Positions 52,750-60,895 of a stretch of DNA of 64,000 bases are shown one piece after another (position 1 is the stretch's first letter; each line of letters opens with the position of its first letter). Origin of the DNA: Clostridium_AD sp050717545 (GTDB taxonomy: Bacteria; Bacillota; Clostridia; Clostridiales; Clostridiaceae); contig NZ_JBOITN010000008.1 in assembly GCF_050717545.1 (NCBI RefSeq), positions 124,001-188,000 of the forward strand, read 5' to 3'. A program made the translations under genes and the position numbers. Below the pieces are notes generated by a model, which was not told where the DNA came from, ran no database searches, and worked only from the letters and a program-made list of their open reading frames with translations.

Positions 52750-54012
52750 ATGATAACAAGTAATTTGTATACAATTCTAGTAGTAGATGATGACGAAAAT
52801 AATTTATTTACTGCAAAAGCTCTTATTAAAGAGTACATAGATGCTAGGGTGATACTTGCAGAAAACTCCACAAACGCATTACAAGCACTCATAAAATATC
52901 CTGTGGATTTAATAATTTTAGATGTACATATGGAAAGAGACTTGGAAGGTTTCGAACTAGCACAAATTATAAAAAGCAGAAAAAAGACACAACATATTCC
53001 CATTGTATTTTTAACTGCTTCATATATAGATGATGAATTTAAAAGAAAGGGTTTTAAAATAGGAGCAGTAGATTACCTTACAAAACCCATTGATGACTTT
53101 TTGTTTATAAATAGAATAAACGTATATTTAAGACTTATTGAAAAAGAAAGGAAAATGAATATATTTCTAAAGCAGCAAGCTGAAGAATTAAAAGCAGCGA
53201 AAAATGCAGCTGAGGCAGCTAATGAAGCCAAAGATATGTTTCTTGCAAATATATCCCATGAACTTAGAACTCCTTTAAACATTCTGCTTGGAGCTTCGCA
53301 ATTAACAAAATATTATCTTGAAAATGATGAAGTATTAGATAGAGAAAAAATAAAGACAAAAACCAAAACACAGGTTCAAAATTGTTATAGGCTTATAAGA
53401 TTAGTTAACAACTTGATAGATATCACAAAAATAGATTCTGGTAATTTTACTCTTAACAAATCAACATATAATATTATAAGTGTTGTGGAGACAATTGTAA
53501 CATCTGTAGTAGGACATGCATCACTTAAAAATATTAAAATAACATTTGATACGGATATTGAAGAGATAATGATGGATTGCGATTTAGATGCCATTGAAAG
53601 AATTATGTTAAATCTTTTATCAAATGCTATAAAGTTTACCTCAGAGCATGGAAATATATACGTGAATATTAGTAATAATAATAATAAAATCAAAATCAAA
53701 ATTAAAGATTCAGGTATAGGAATTTCTTTGGATAAGCAACAGTCAATATTTGAAAGATTCAAACAAGTGGACAAGCTTCTTACTAGAAGAAGTGAGGGAA
53801 CAGGTATTGGACTTAATCTTGTTAAATCTTTAATTGAAATGCACGGTGGAACTATTCAGGTTAATAGTGAATATTTAAAGGGCAGTGAATTCATTGTTGA
53901 AATTCCTATTGTTAAAAATAGCAATGTTGAAATTTCTCAAAATAGTTCTAGTAATATTTTTAGTGATGTAGTTTCAAAAACTAAAGTAGAATTTTCTGAT
54001 ATCTATTTTTAA
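52750..54012 (+). CDS. response regulator-histidine kinase (REC-HisKA-HATPase)
   Basis: 420 aa soluble protein in reversed order: receiver first (acidic pocket VVDDDENN, D58 in ILDVHMERD, K112 in LTKPIDD), a coiled-coil linker rich in Ala/Glu, HisKA with H170 in ANISHELRTPLN, and ATPase domain (LLSNAIKFT; KDSGIGI; GTGIGLNLV). Such proteins relay or integrate signals, since the receiver can gate the kinase. GAGG lies 9 bases before ATG. It is the first gene of a four-gene signalling cassette and is followed 12 bases later by a binding-protein gene. Confidence 0.9.
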   Translation: MITSNLYTILVVDDDENNLFTAKALIKEYIDARVILAENSTNALQALIKYPVDLIILDVHMERDLEGFELAQIIKSRKKTQHIPIVFLTASYIDDEFKRKGFKIGAVDYLTKPIDDFLFINRINVYLRLIEKERKMNIFLKQQAEELKAAKNAAEAANEAKDMFLANISHELRTPLNILLGASQLTKYYLENDEVLDREKIKTKTKTQVQNCYRLIRLVNNLIDITKIDSGNFTLNKSTYNIISVVETIVTSVVGHASLKNIKITFDTDIEEIMMDCDLDAIERIMLNLLSNAIKFTSEHGNIYVNISNNNNKIKIKIKDSGIGISLDKQQSIFERFKQVDKLLTRRSEGTGIGLNLVKSLIEMHGGTIQVNSEYLKGSEFIVEIPIVKNSNVEISQNSSSNIFSDVVSKTKVEFSDIYF

Positions 54013-54024
54013 GGGGGAAAACAA

Positions 54025-54984
54025 ATGAGAAAAATATTATCAATTACCCTTATTATCGCTCTGACAATGTCATTACTAACTGGATGCTATATAGAAGTAA
54101 ATGATACATCGAAAGCTACCCAAAAGATTAAAATTGGTGTTTGTGTTTCGGATGTTAATGACAGATTCACTTCATATTTACTTGATGAGATGAAGAATTA
54201 TTCTAAGTCTTTAGACGATGTTGAAGTAGAATATGTGGACTCAAAACATGACTCTAATATAGAATTGTCAAATGTTAAAGAGTTAATATCTAAGGGAGTG
54301 GATGTTATAGTTGTAAGGCCCGTTGATACGGATTCATCGAAGCCTGTAACAGATATTGCAAAGCGTTCTAAGATTCCAATCATAAGTATTGGCACTCCGT
54401 TTGAAAACCCAGATGATTCATCATGTTATATAAGTTCAGATTCAAAACAGGCTGCAATACTGGAAATGGAATATCTTTCAAAGAAAATGAATTTCAAGGG
54501 TAATGTAGCAATTATGATGGGTACCATGGGTCAAGAAGCAGAGAGATTAAGAACTCAAGGTTTTCGAGAGGTAATAGCAAAATACTCGAACATGAAAATT
54601 GTTGCTGAGCAAACAGCTGAGTGGGACATGTCTAAAGGGATGGCGTTAATGGAAAGTTGGCTTGAATCTGGCAAAGAGATTAATGTTGTAGCCTCTAGCA
54701 ACTCTGAAATGGCAATTGGCGCATTAACAGCTATAAAGGCTGCGGGAAAACATGACAAGATATCGGTAGGTGGTATAGATGCTACTCCTGAAGCTCTTAA
54801 TTATTTAAAAAGTGGCGACTTAGCTGTTCTAATATTCCAAAATGCGGTACTGCAGGCTAGGTGTGCCATAGATACTGCAGTTAAAATAGCAAAGGGCGAA
54901 AATGTAGAGAAAATAGTAGTTTTTCCAAATGAATTAGTTGTTCCAGAGGATGTCGATAAATATATTGCTAAATTAAAAAAATAG
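54025..54984 (+). CDS. sugar-binding-type lipoprotein receptor (RbsB/LuxP-like)
   Basis: 319 aa. Signal peptide with lipobox LTGC (C21), then a periplasmic-binding-protein type I fold: IKIGVCVSDVNDRFTSYLLD, VDVIVVRPVDTDSSKPV, KIPIISIGTP-like, GNVAIMMGTMGQEAERLRTQ and IKAAGKHDKISVGGIDATPE, as in ribose/galactose/AI-2 receptors. No ABC permease or ATPase is adjacent; it is instead enclosed between two histidine kinase genes. It is therefore inferred to be a sensory receptor presenting a ligand to the hybrid kinase downstream. AGGGGG precedes ATG by 7 bases. Confidence 0.88.
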   Translation: MRKILSITLIIALTMSLLTGCYIEVNDTSKATQKIKIGVCVSDVNDRFTSYLLDEMKNYSKSLDDVEVEYVDSKHDSNIELSNVKELISKGVDVIVVRPVDTDSSKPVTDIAKRSKIPIISIGTPFENPDDSSCYISSDSKQAAILEMEYLSKKMNFKGNVAIMMGTMGQEAERLRTQGFREVIAKYSNMKIVAEQTAEWDMSKGMALMESWLESGKEINVVASSNSEMAIGALTAIKAAGKHDKISVGGIDATPEALNYLKSGDLAVLIFQNAVLQARCAIDTAVKIAKGENVEKIVVFPNELVVPEDVDKYIAKLKK

Positions 54985-55044
54985 AATATTAACACAAATT
55001 CAAAGCGATATAGATTTTCTATGTCTACTTTTAAGGAGAAATTT

Positions 55045-58000
55045 ATGAATAGGTTTAAAAACATTAGTATAAAGCAAAGATTTTTTATATTATTTTTTAT
55101 TTGTATTATAACATTCATAGGGTTTGGAACCTTTGCTTTAACAGGGCTTAGTAACTTAGCACAAATAACTAACAATCTATATAATCAATCATCAAAGGTT
55201 TCTGACGCAACAGTCAAAGGAAAATTGAATTTGATTAAAATTGAAAGTTCTATTAAGGATGTAATTTTATTATCAAATAAGGATGAGATTCAAAGGAAAA
55301 TAGATGAAGTTAATCAATATGAAATAGATCTTCAAAAAAACTTAGATACTATAGGAGCAAATTCAGCTGATGATAACACCAAAAGAAATTTAAAAGATGC
55401 TAATAATCTTCTATCTAAATGGTGGAAGCCACAAAGGGATGAAATTATAAGAAATGTACTTACAGGTAAGAAAGATGTTGCAATAGATATATCTCAAGGG
55501 ATTAGTTCGGATTTCGTTTCCCAACTTGAACTTGATCTTAATAATATATATTCAAGTTCCGCGACTAATGAAATCAGTTTAATACAGCAATCTGATAAAC
55601 TGCAATCTTCACAGAGAATAGCCTTGATTTTTACTTTAGTAATTTTAATAAGTATACTAATATTATCATTTATAATGGTGTCAAGAAGTGTTTTAGATCC
55701 TATTAAAAGATTAAGTAAGCATATGTTTAAAACAACTGAGTCAGGGGATTTAGAAGAATTTATAATCACCCAAAAGAATGAAATTTCTGCAATGGCGCAG
55801 GAATATAATATATTGATAAATAAATTAAAAAATGAATTTTGGATAAATGATAAATTAAACTTATTAAATGATGAAATGGATGGGAATATATCTGTAAAAG
55901 AATTATCGCAAAGGGCAATAAACTTTTTATCTAGATCATTAGATGCTGGAGCTGGAACGTTTTACTTATATAATGATTTAGATAAGAAACTTATGCTAAA
56001 TTCATCCTTTGCTTTTACGCAAAGAGATAGATTATCTAACATATACGAGCTTGGTGAGGGAATAGTTGGACAAGTAGCTTTAGAAAGAAAGCCTATACTT
56101 CTTACCAATATAACAAAATCTGAAGCAGTAATTTGCACTGGAACTATATATGAGGCTCCACTTAATGTTTATGCTTTCCCATTAATTTATGAGGATACTT
56201 TATATGGAGTTATTGAGTTATCTTCCTTTGGAACTTTTACTAAATTAAAAAAGAAATTTATAGAAATAGCAAGTAACACCATTGCTATTAACCTATATAC
56301 TACAATTCAAAATCAAAGGATTAAAGAACTATTAGAGATAAGTAAAAAGGCAACTAAAAAGGCACAAGAAATATCAGTTGAGTTAATAACTGCAAATGAA
56401 GTATTAGAACAGCAACAAGGACAACTTCAGGTTCAAACGGAAGAACTTCAGCAAACTAATGCTCAACTTGAAGAGCATCAGCAGGTACTTCAGCAGCAAA
56501 GTGAAGAGATGCAACAAACTAACGCTCAGCTTGAGGAAAATCAATCTCAAATAGAAGAACAGTCAAAGCTTTTAAATATCAAAAATGAAGAATTAGAAAA
56601 ATATGGTCAAGAGATTTTGGAAAAATCAAAAGAATATGAAATGGCAAATATATATAAATCTCAATTTTTGGCAAATGTTTCTCATGAACTTAAAACACCA
56701 CTAAATTCTATTATATTGTTATCTAAACTTTTAATAAGAAGTTGCACGGACATTACTGCGTTGGATGCACAAGAAAAAATAAAGGTTATTTTTAATTCAG
56801 GGCAGAATCTGCTTAGCTTAATAAATGATTTTTTAGACTTATCAAAAATTGAGGCAGGGAAAATAGATATAAATTATAGGGATTTTAATTCAAGTGAACT
56901 AATTTCTGAACTTAGTGGTTTGTTTAATGAAAATGCAAGAGAGAAGGATATCCAATTTATAGTGGAAGATCAATTTAAAGATAAAATTTATGGGGATAAA
57001 GAAAAAATTTCACAGGTGGTAAGAAACTTTTTATCTAATGCATTTAAATTTACGCAGAAGGGTCTTGTAAAGCTAAAGATTGCAAGAGATACAGATGATG
57101 AAAATAACATAGTATTTTCTGTGTTGGATACAGGAATTGGTATACCAAAAAATAACTTAGAGACAATTTTCGAAGAGTTTCACCAAGGAGATGGATCTAT
57201 TTCAAGGAAATACGGTGGAACAGGGCTTGGACTATCTATAAGTAGCAAGTTATGTGCTCTTATGAAGGGGAAAATAAAAGTAACTAGTGAGCCTTTAATG
57301 GGAAGTACGTTCTTATTATATTTACCATGTATAGTCGCGCAGCAAGCGCTTGCTCATGAGCAAGAGTTTATTAATAAGCATGAGCAAGTTGCAAAGCAAG
57401 AAGTGGCAGCAGTAAGCGAGCATAATCAGAAAAAATTGCTTATTATTCAAGATGATATAAATTCAATTCAATCTATTAATACAATATCCGAGGGGATAGG
57501 TTTTGTAACAATTACATCAATTAGTGCAGAACTAGGTCTTAAACTTATAAAAGAAAATGAAAAAAACAATAAAATTGATGGTATTTTATTGGACTTAGCA
57601 TTACCGTGCAAAGATGTAATTGAATTACTTAAAGAAATTAATAAAATATTAGAACAAAATAATTTAGTAATACCTATTATAATTTATACGGAGATGAACA
57701 TAAGTAAAGAGCAGGAAAAAGAGATTCAGTTATATTCTCATAGCATTATCATTAAGACTACAAACTCCTATGAACGTCTACTTGATGAATTAACTTTAAT
57801 ATTTCATAATGTTAAAAATGAAGAAAAATATAACAATATTATTACTTCGAAAATTAATAAGGATATAGCCCTAAATCTTAATAATAAAAAGATACTAATT
57901 GCAGATGACGACCCTAGAAACATATTTGCACTTGCAGCCGTATTAGAAGATTATGGCGCAGAAATTATTGAAGCTGAAAATGGAGAAGTTGCACTAGAAA

Positions 58001-58251
58001 AGCTTAAAGATGAAGAAGTGGATTTAATTTTAATGGATATAATGATGCCTGTGATGAATGGGTATGAAACAATTAAAAAAATAAGAAATACTGATAAAAT
58101 CAAACACATACCAATTATAGCGACTACAGCAAAATCTCTAAAAGGTGATAGCGAAAAGTGTTTAGAAGCTGGAGCCAATGATTATATTGCAAAACCAATT
58201 GATTATGATGTGCTAATAACCTTGGTAAAAGCATGGATTACTAAAGATTAA
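55045..58251 (+). CDS. hybrid histidine kinase with two receiver domains
   Basis: 1068 aa. Membrane helices near 10-32 and 193-214 bracket an all-helical external domain (4HB/CHASE3-like). Then HAMP (VLDPIKRLSKHM), a GAF domain (about 285-430), a glutamine-rich signalling coiled coil with two related units (EELQQTNAQLEEHQQ; EEMQQTNAQLEENQS), HisKA with H547 in ANVSHELKTPLNS, HATPase (GTGLGLSISSKLC), a diverged receiver (D850, K904) and a canonical receiver (ADDDPRN; D998 in LMDIMMPVMNG). ATG at 55045 has AAGGAG 7 bases upstream. It is cotranscribed with the receptor before it and the CheR gene after it. Confidence 0.9.
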   Translation: MNRFKNISIKQRFFILFFICIITFIGFGTFALTGLSNLAQITNNLYNQSSKVSDATVKGKLNLIKIESSIKDVILLSNKDEIQRKIDEVNQYEIDLQKNLDTIGANSADDNTKRNLKDANNLLSKWWKPQRDEIIRNVLTGKKDVAIDISQGISSDFVSQLELDLNNIYSSSATNEISLIQQSDKLQSSQRIALIFTLVILISILILSFIMVSRSVLDPIKRLSKHMFKTTESGDLEEFIITQKNEISAMAQEYNILINKLKNEFWINDKLNLLNDEMDGNISVKELSQRAINFLSRSLDAGAGTFYLYNDLDKKLMLNSSFAFTQRDRLSNIYELGEGIVGQVALERKPILLTNITKSEAVICTGTIYEAPLNVYAFPLIYEDTLYGVIELSSFGTFTKLKKKFIEIASNTIAINLYTTIQNQRIKELLEISKKATKKAQEISVELITANEVLEQQQGQLQVQTEELQQTNAQLEEHQQVLQQQSEEMQQTNAQLEENQSQIEEQSKLLNIKNEELEKYGQEILEKSKEYEMANIYKSQFLANVSHELKTPLNSIILLSKLLIRSCTDITALDAQEKIKVIFNSGQNLLSLINDFLDLSKIEAGKIDINYRDFNSSELISELSGLFNENAREKDIQFIVEDQFKDKIYGDKEKISQVVRNFLSNAFKFTQKGLVKLKIARDTDDENNIVFSVLDTGIGIPKNNLETIFEEFHQGDGSISRKYGGTGLGLSISSKLCALMKGKIKVTSEPLMGSTFLLYLPCIVAQQALAHEQEFINKHEQVAKQEVAAVSEHNQKKLLIIQDDINSIQSINTISEGIGFVTITSISAELGLKLIKENEKNNKIDGILLDLALPCKDVIELLKEINKILEQNNLVIPIIIYTEMNISKEQEKEIQLYSHSIIIKTTNSYERLLDELTLIFHNVKNEEKYNNIITSKINKDIALNLNNKKILIADDDPRNIFALAAVLEDYGAEIIEAENGEVALEKLKDEEVDLILMDIMMPVMNGYETIKKIRNTDKIKHIPIIATTAKSLKGDSEKCLEAGANDYIAKPIDYDVLITLVKAWITKD

Positions 58252-58270
58252 AGAGTGATGGAGGACAAAT

Positions 58271-59416
58271 TTGGAGTTTGAAATAATTTACAATGAGGCA
58301 GAAGCTGATATAGTTGTTATGGGAGAGTTTGAAGACTCTAAGCAGGCGGTACGATTAATAGAGCTTTTGGACTATGCCAGCAAACAAAATTTTAATATAA
58401 CGTTTCTAGGAGCTAATGTAATTCCTAAGGTTGTATTAGAAAAGTTTTTTATGATACAAGAGCAAGAGAAATGTACAGTTTTTGTTTTAAAAAGATATTT
58501 ATACTCATATCTACAAAACATAGGACTAAAATGTAGATACATTGAAAGAAAATTCGATTTAAGAAAGTCATCATTAGAAAAGTCAAACTTATCTGGTAAA
58601 AATGAAGTTTTAGATAAGGAAGAAGTTTATAGCTTTTTAAAGGAGCTAAACAATGTCTACGGTTATGATTACACCGAATATCAAATAGATAGTATAATGA
58701 GGCGTTTAAACATAGCTATGATAAAGGAAGGTACCACAAGTTTTAACTTATTTAGAGAGCGAGTTTTGAATAATCAGTTATATTTTGAGAACTTGTTTCT
58801 TGATTTTTCAATAAATACTACGGAGTTTTTTAGAGATCCTAGCGTGTTTGATTTAATAAAAACCAAAATATTGCCCTATTTAAATTCATATAATCATATT
58901 AAAATTTGGTGCGCTGGTTGTTCTAATGGAAAAGAAGCTTATTCATTGGCTATAATGTTAAAAGAGGCAGGAATACTGGAAAAAACTCAAATTTATGCAA
59001 CGGACATTAATCCTTTTGTTGTAGAGGAGGCAAAAAATGGGATATACTCCAAAACTACATTGGAGAAAGATATAAGTAATTACAAAAGCGCCCATGGAGA
59101 AAAAAACTTTACCCAGTATTTTGATATTAATCATACCTGCATAAAAGTTAAAGAGGAACTTAAAAGAAATATATTATTTTTCCAGCATAGCCTGATTAGT
59201 AATGGGACGTTAAACGAGTTTAATCTGATATTGTGTAGAAACGTATTTATATATTTTAATGATAGCTTACAGGAGAAAATGCTGAAAAACTTCCATAATT
59301 CTTTAGATAGTAATGGTTTTTTAGTTATGGGAAAGAGCGAAGGAATGATTAGAAATAACGGAGGAAAATATTTTTGTAAGTATAATGAGATGCTAAAAAC
59401 TTATAAAAAAAGATAA
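58271..59416 (+). CDS. CheR-type methyltransferase with N-terminal extra domain
   Basis: 381 aa. From about residue 110 it is a CheR-family enzyme: all-helical N domain (YEVYSFLKELNNVYGYDYTE-like), NTTEFFRDPSVF, SAM motif IKIWCAGCSNGKEAYSLAIM, YATDINPFVVEEAKNGIYS and LILCRNVFIYFN. Residues 1-100 form a separate alpha/beta domain (VVMGEFEDSKQAVRLIELLD; NITFLGANVIPKVVLEKFF), STAS-like in pattern. No CheB, chemoreceptor or CheA gene is near, so glutamate methylation of a non-chemotaxis target, perhaps the hybrid kinase, is inferred. The start is TTG with GGAGG 7 bases upstream. Confidence 0.85.
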   Translation: MEFEIIYNEAEADIVVMGEFEDSKQAVRLIELLDYASKQNFNITFLGANVIPKVVLEKFFMIQEQEKCTVFVLKRYLYSYLQNIGLKCRYIERKFDLRKSSLEKSNLSGKNEVLDKEEVYSFLKELNNVYGYDYTEYQIDSIMRRLNIAMIKEGTTSFNLFRERVLNNQLYFENLFLDFSINTTEFFRDPSVFDLIKTKILPYLNSYNHIKIWCAGCSNGKEAYSLAIMLKEAGILEKTQIYATDINPFVVEEAKNGIYSKTTLEKDISNYKSAHGEKNFTQYFDINHTCIKVKEELKRNILFFQHSLISNGTLNEFNLILCRNVFIYFNDSLQEKMLKNFHNSLDSNGFLVMGKSEGMIRNNGGKYFCKYNEMLKTYKKR

Positions 59417-59460
59417 ACTAAATTAAATAAAAACTCTTTTAGTAGAGAGTGAGATATGTA

Positions 59461-59490
59461 AAAGTCGACGTTAATGTGTTGGCTTTTTTT
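59461..59490 (+). terminator. terminator of the signalling cassette
   Basis: AAAGTCGAC pairs with GTTGGCTTT (two G-U) around an 8-base loop and continues into seven T residues, 45 bases after the CheR stop. Confidence 0.8.
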
Positions 59491-59629
59491 TATACTTTAG
59501 TTTCATACTATATAAGGAATGAATTAAAACATCCATGAATATTATATAGTGGTTACTAATTTTGTTAATCTTGAAAAAAATTTAAGATATAGTAGAGAAG
59601 AAAATATAATTAAAATGAAGAGGGGGAAC

Positions 59630-59950
59630 ATGAATTTGATGTGTGAGGAAAAAGAAAAAGAAAATGGCGAGGGAAAAATTAGTTTTGTAGAAATCTTAAA
59701 TGAAAATAAAAATATTATAAGAAAGGCAATCTTTAGAATATTAGACACAACAATAATATATAATGAAGAAGAGGATTTCTATTATACATTGGCCACCTGC
59801 GTTAATGAGAATCATGAAATAGAAACAATAAGTATAGAAGAATTTGGTATATATGAAAGTGTTGTTGATTTTAAAGGTGCGTTTATTGATTATGAAGAGT
59901 ATGAGCAAAATTCAGAAACAAAATATAATGGAGTAATATATTGTTTATGA
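59630..59950 (+). CDS. small unknown protein, paralogue of the one at 27525
   Basis: 106 aa, unrecognised. The acidic/lysine-rich N-terminus (about 33 residues) is unlike that of its paralogue, but the core from FRILDTTIIYN to YNGVIYCL matches closely, including TLATCVNEN and IETISIE and the tail KGAFIDYEEY. It is roughly 60% identical by eye over about 65 residues. ATG at 59630 has AGAGGGGG 4 bases upstream; ATG at 59639 is the alternative. It is monocistronic with its own terminator, directly after the signalling cassette. Confidence 0.75.
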   Translation: MNLMCEEKEKENGEGKISFVEILNENKNIIRKAIFRILDTTIIYNEEEDFYYTLATCVNENHEIETISIEEFGIYESVVDFKGAFIDYEEYEQNSETKYNGVIYCL

Positions 59951-59979
59951 TGTATAAAAAAAAATTATTTACTTGAATT

Positions 59980-60008
59980 TTTGGATGTTTCTTTAGGAAC
60001 ATCCAAAT
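59980..60008 (+). terminator. terminator of the small paralogue gene
   Basis: TTTGGATGTT pairs with AACATCCAAA around TCTTTAGG, followed by TAATTTAAT. It lies 30 bases after the stop. Confidence 0.75.
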
Positions 60009-60023
60009 AATTTAATACTGATA

Positions 60024-60065
60024 TTGACAGCATCAATTTATAATGCTAACATACTAGGTATACAA
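60024..60065 (+). promoter_or_regulatory. gntR promoter with overlapping GTATAC operator
   Basis: TTGACA (60024-60029), 17 bp, TAACAT (60047-60052), then AGGTATACAA at 60056-60065 covering the expected RNA start. The GTATAC core also occurs twice before uxuA, suggesting that the regulator represses its own gene and the uxu genes through the same site. Confidence 0.6.
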
Positions 60066-60092
60066 GATTTAAATATAAAGGGAGGTTTAATT

Positions 60093-60776
60093 ATGGAAAT
60101 TGAATTATTTGAAAAGAAACCTTCCGAGTCTATAAAAGATTATACATACAAGGTCTTAAGAAAAAATATTATTGATCTTAATCTTAAACCAGGACAAATT
60201 ATTTCTGAAAATGAAATTGCAACTAGTCTTAAGGTTAGTAGAACACCAATTAGAGAAGCATTTGCTAGATTAGTTTCGGAGGAATTGTTAGAGATTTATC
60301 CTCAAAAAGGTACTCAGGTTTCGTATATAGATTTAAATCGTGTTGAAGAAGCAAGATTTATGAGATTAAAACTAGAAGAAGCGGTTATAATACTCGCATG
60401 TGAAGATTTTTCTGAAAAATCTTTATTTGATTTAGAAGCAACTATTAATCAGCAAGAATTTTTTATTAATAAAAAAAATTATATTGGAGCTTTTGATTTG
60501 GACAATTCATTCCATGAACTTGTTTTCAAAGGATGCTCAAAAGATCGAATTTGGAATGCAATTCATTTTATGAATGGTGATTTTGATCGTGTAAGGGCAC
60601 TTAATATAATATCTAGCATGAACATGAAGACTGTACTTACCCAACATAGAAATATTATTAATGCTATTAAAGCCAAAGATAACGCGCTTGGCGTAAGATT
60701 AATTCGTCAGCATCTGACAAAAGTAAACGTTGATAAAATGATATTAGTGGGAGAGTATCCTACATATTTTAAGTAG
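60093..60776 (+). CDS. GntR/FCD-family regulator of the hexuronate genes
   Basis: 227 aa. The N-terminal winged helix-turn-helix contains ISENEIATSLKVSRTPIREA (about 40-59), and the C-terminal all-helical FCD ligand domain (about 95-220) carries the acidic/histidine metal-ligand pattern seen in uronate regulators (DLDNSFHELVF; RQHLTKV). The position upstream of uxuA and uxuB and the shared GTATAC sites suggest a UxuR/ExuR-like repressor released by a hexuronate or pathway intermediate. ATG at 60093 has AAAGGGAGG 7 bases upstream. The last codons and stop lie in a 25-bp tandem repeat. Confidence 0.88.
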   Translation: MEIELFEKKPSESIKDYTYKVLRKNIIDLNLKPGQIISENEIATSLKVSRTPIREAFARLVSEELLEIYPQKGTQVSYIDLNRVEEARFMRLKLEEAVIILACEDFSEKSLFDLEATINQQEFFINKKNYIGAFDLDNSFHELVFKGCSKDRIWNAIHFMNGDFDRVRALNIISSMNMKTVLTQHRNIINAIKAKDNALGVRLIRQHLTKVNVDKMILVGEYPTYFK

Positions 60777-60820
60777 GAAGTATCCTACATATTTTAAGTA
60801 GGAAGTATCCTACATATTTA
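60754..60820. repeat. 25-bp tandem repeat over the gntR stop codon
   Basis: Copies begin at 60754, 60779 and 60804 (third partial, about 17 bases). The unit reads AGTATCCTACATATTTTAAG then TAGGA and includes the inverted arms TCCTAC/GTAGGA. The first copy encodes the C-terminal EYPTYFK and the stop; later copies are noncoding duplicates. Confidence 0.92.
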
Positions 60821-60835
60821 ATAAGACTTGCATAC

Positions 60836-60854
60836 AAGTATACTTAGTATACAA
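60836..60854. promoter_or_regulatory. double GTATAC operator before uxuA
   Basis: AAGTATACTT (60836-60845) is a perfect palindrome, and TAGTATACAA (60845-60854) follows with 9-bp spacing. Both share the core of the site before gntR (60056-60065). They lie about 45 bases before the uxuA start. Confidence 0.6.
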
Positions 60855-60895
60855 AATAATATTAATAAAGTAACTAATATGAGGAGGAAAATTTT

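Noticed and set aside
54025..54984. The receptor as part of a ribose-type ABC importer
   Set aside because: No permease or ATPase gene is adjacent. Both neighbours are histidine kinases in the same transcription unit, so a sensing role is preferred, though a distant transporter cannot be excluded.
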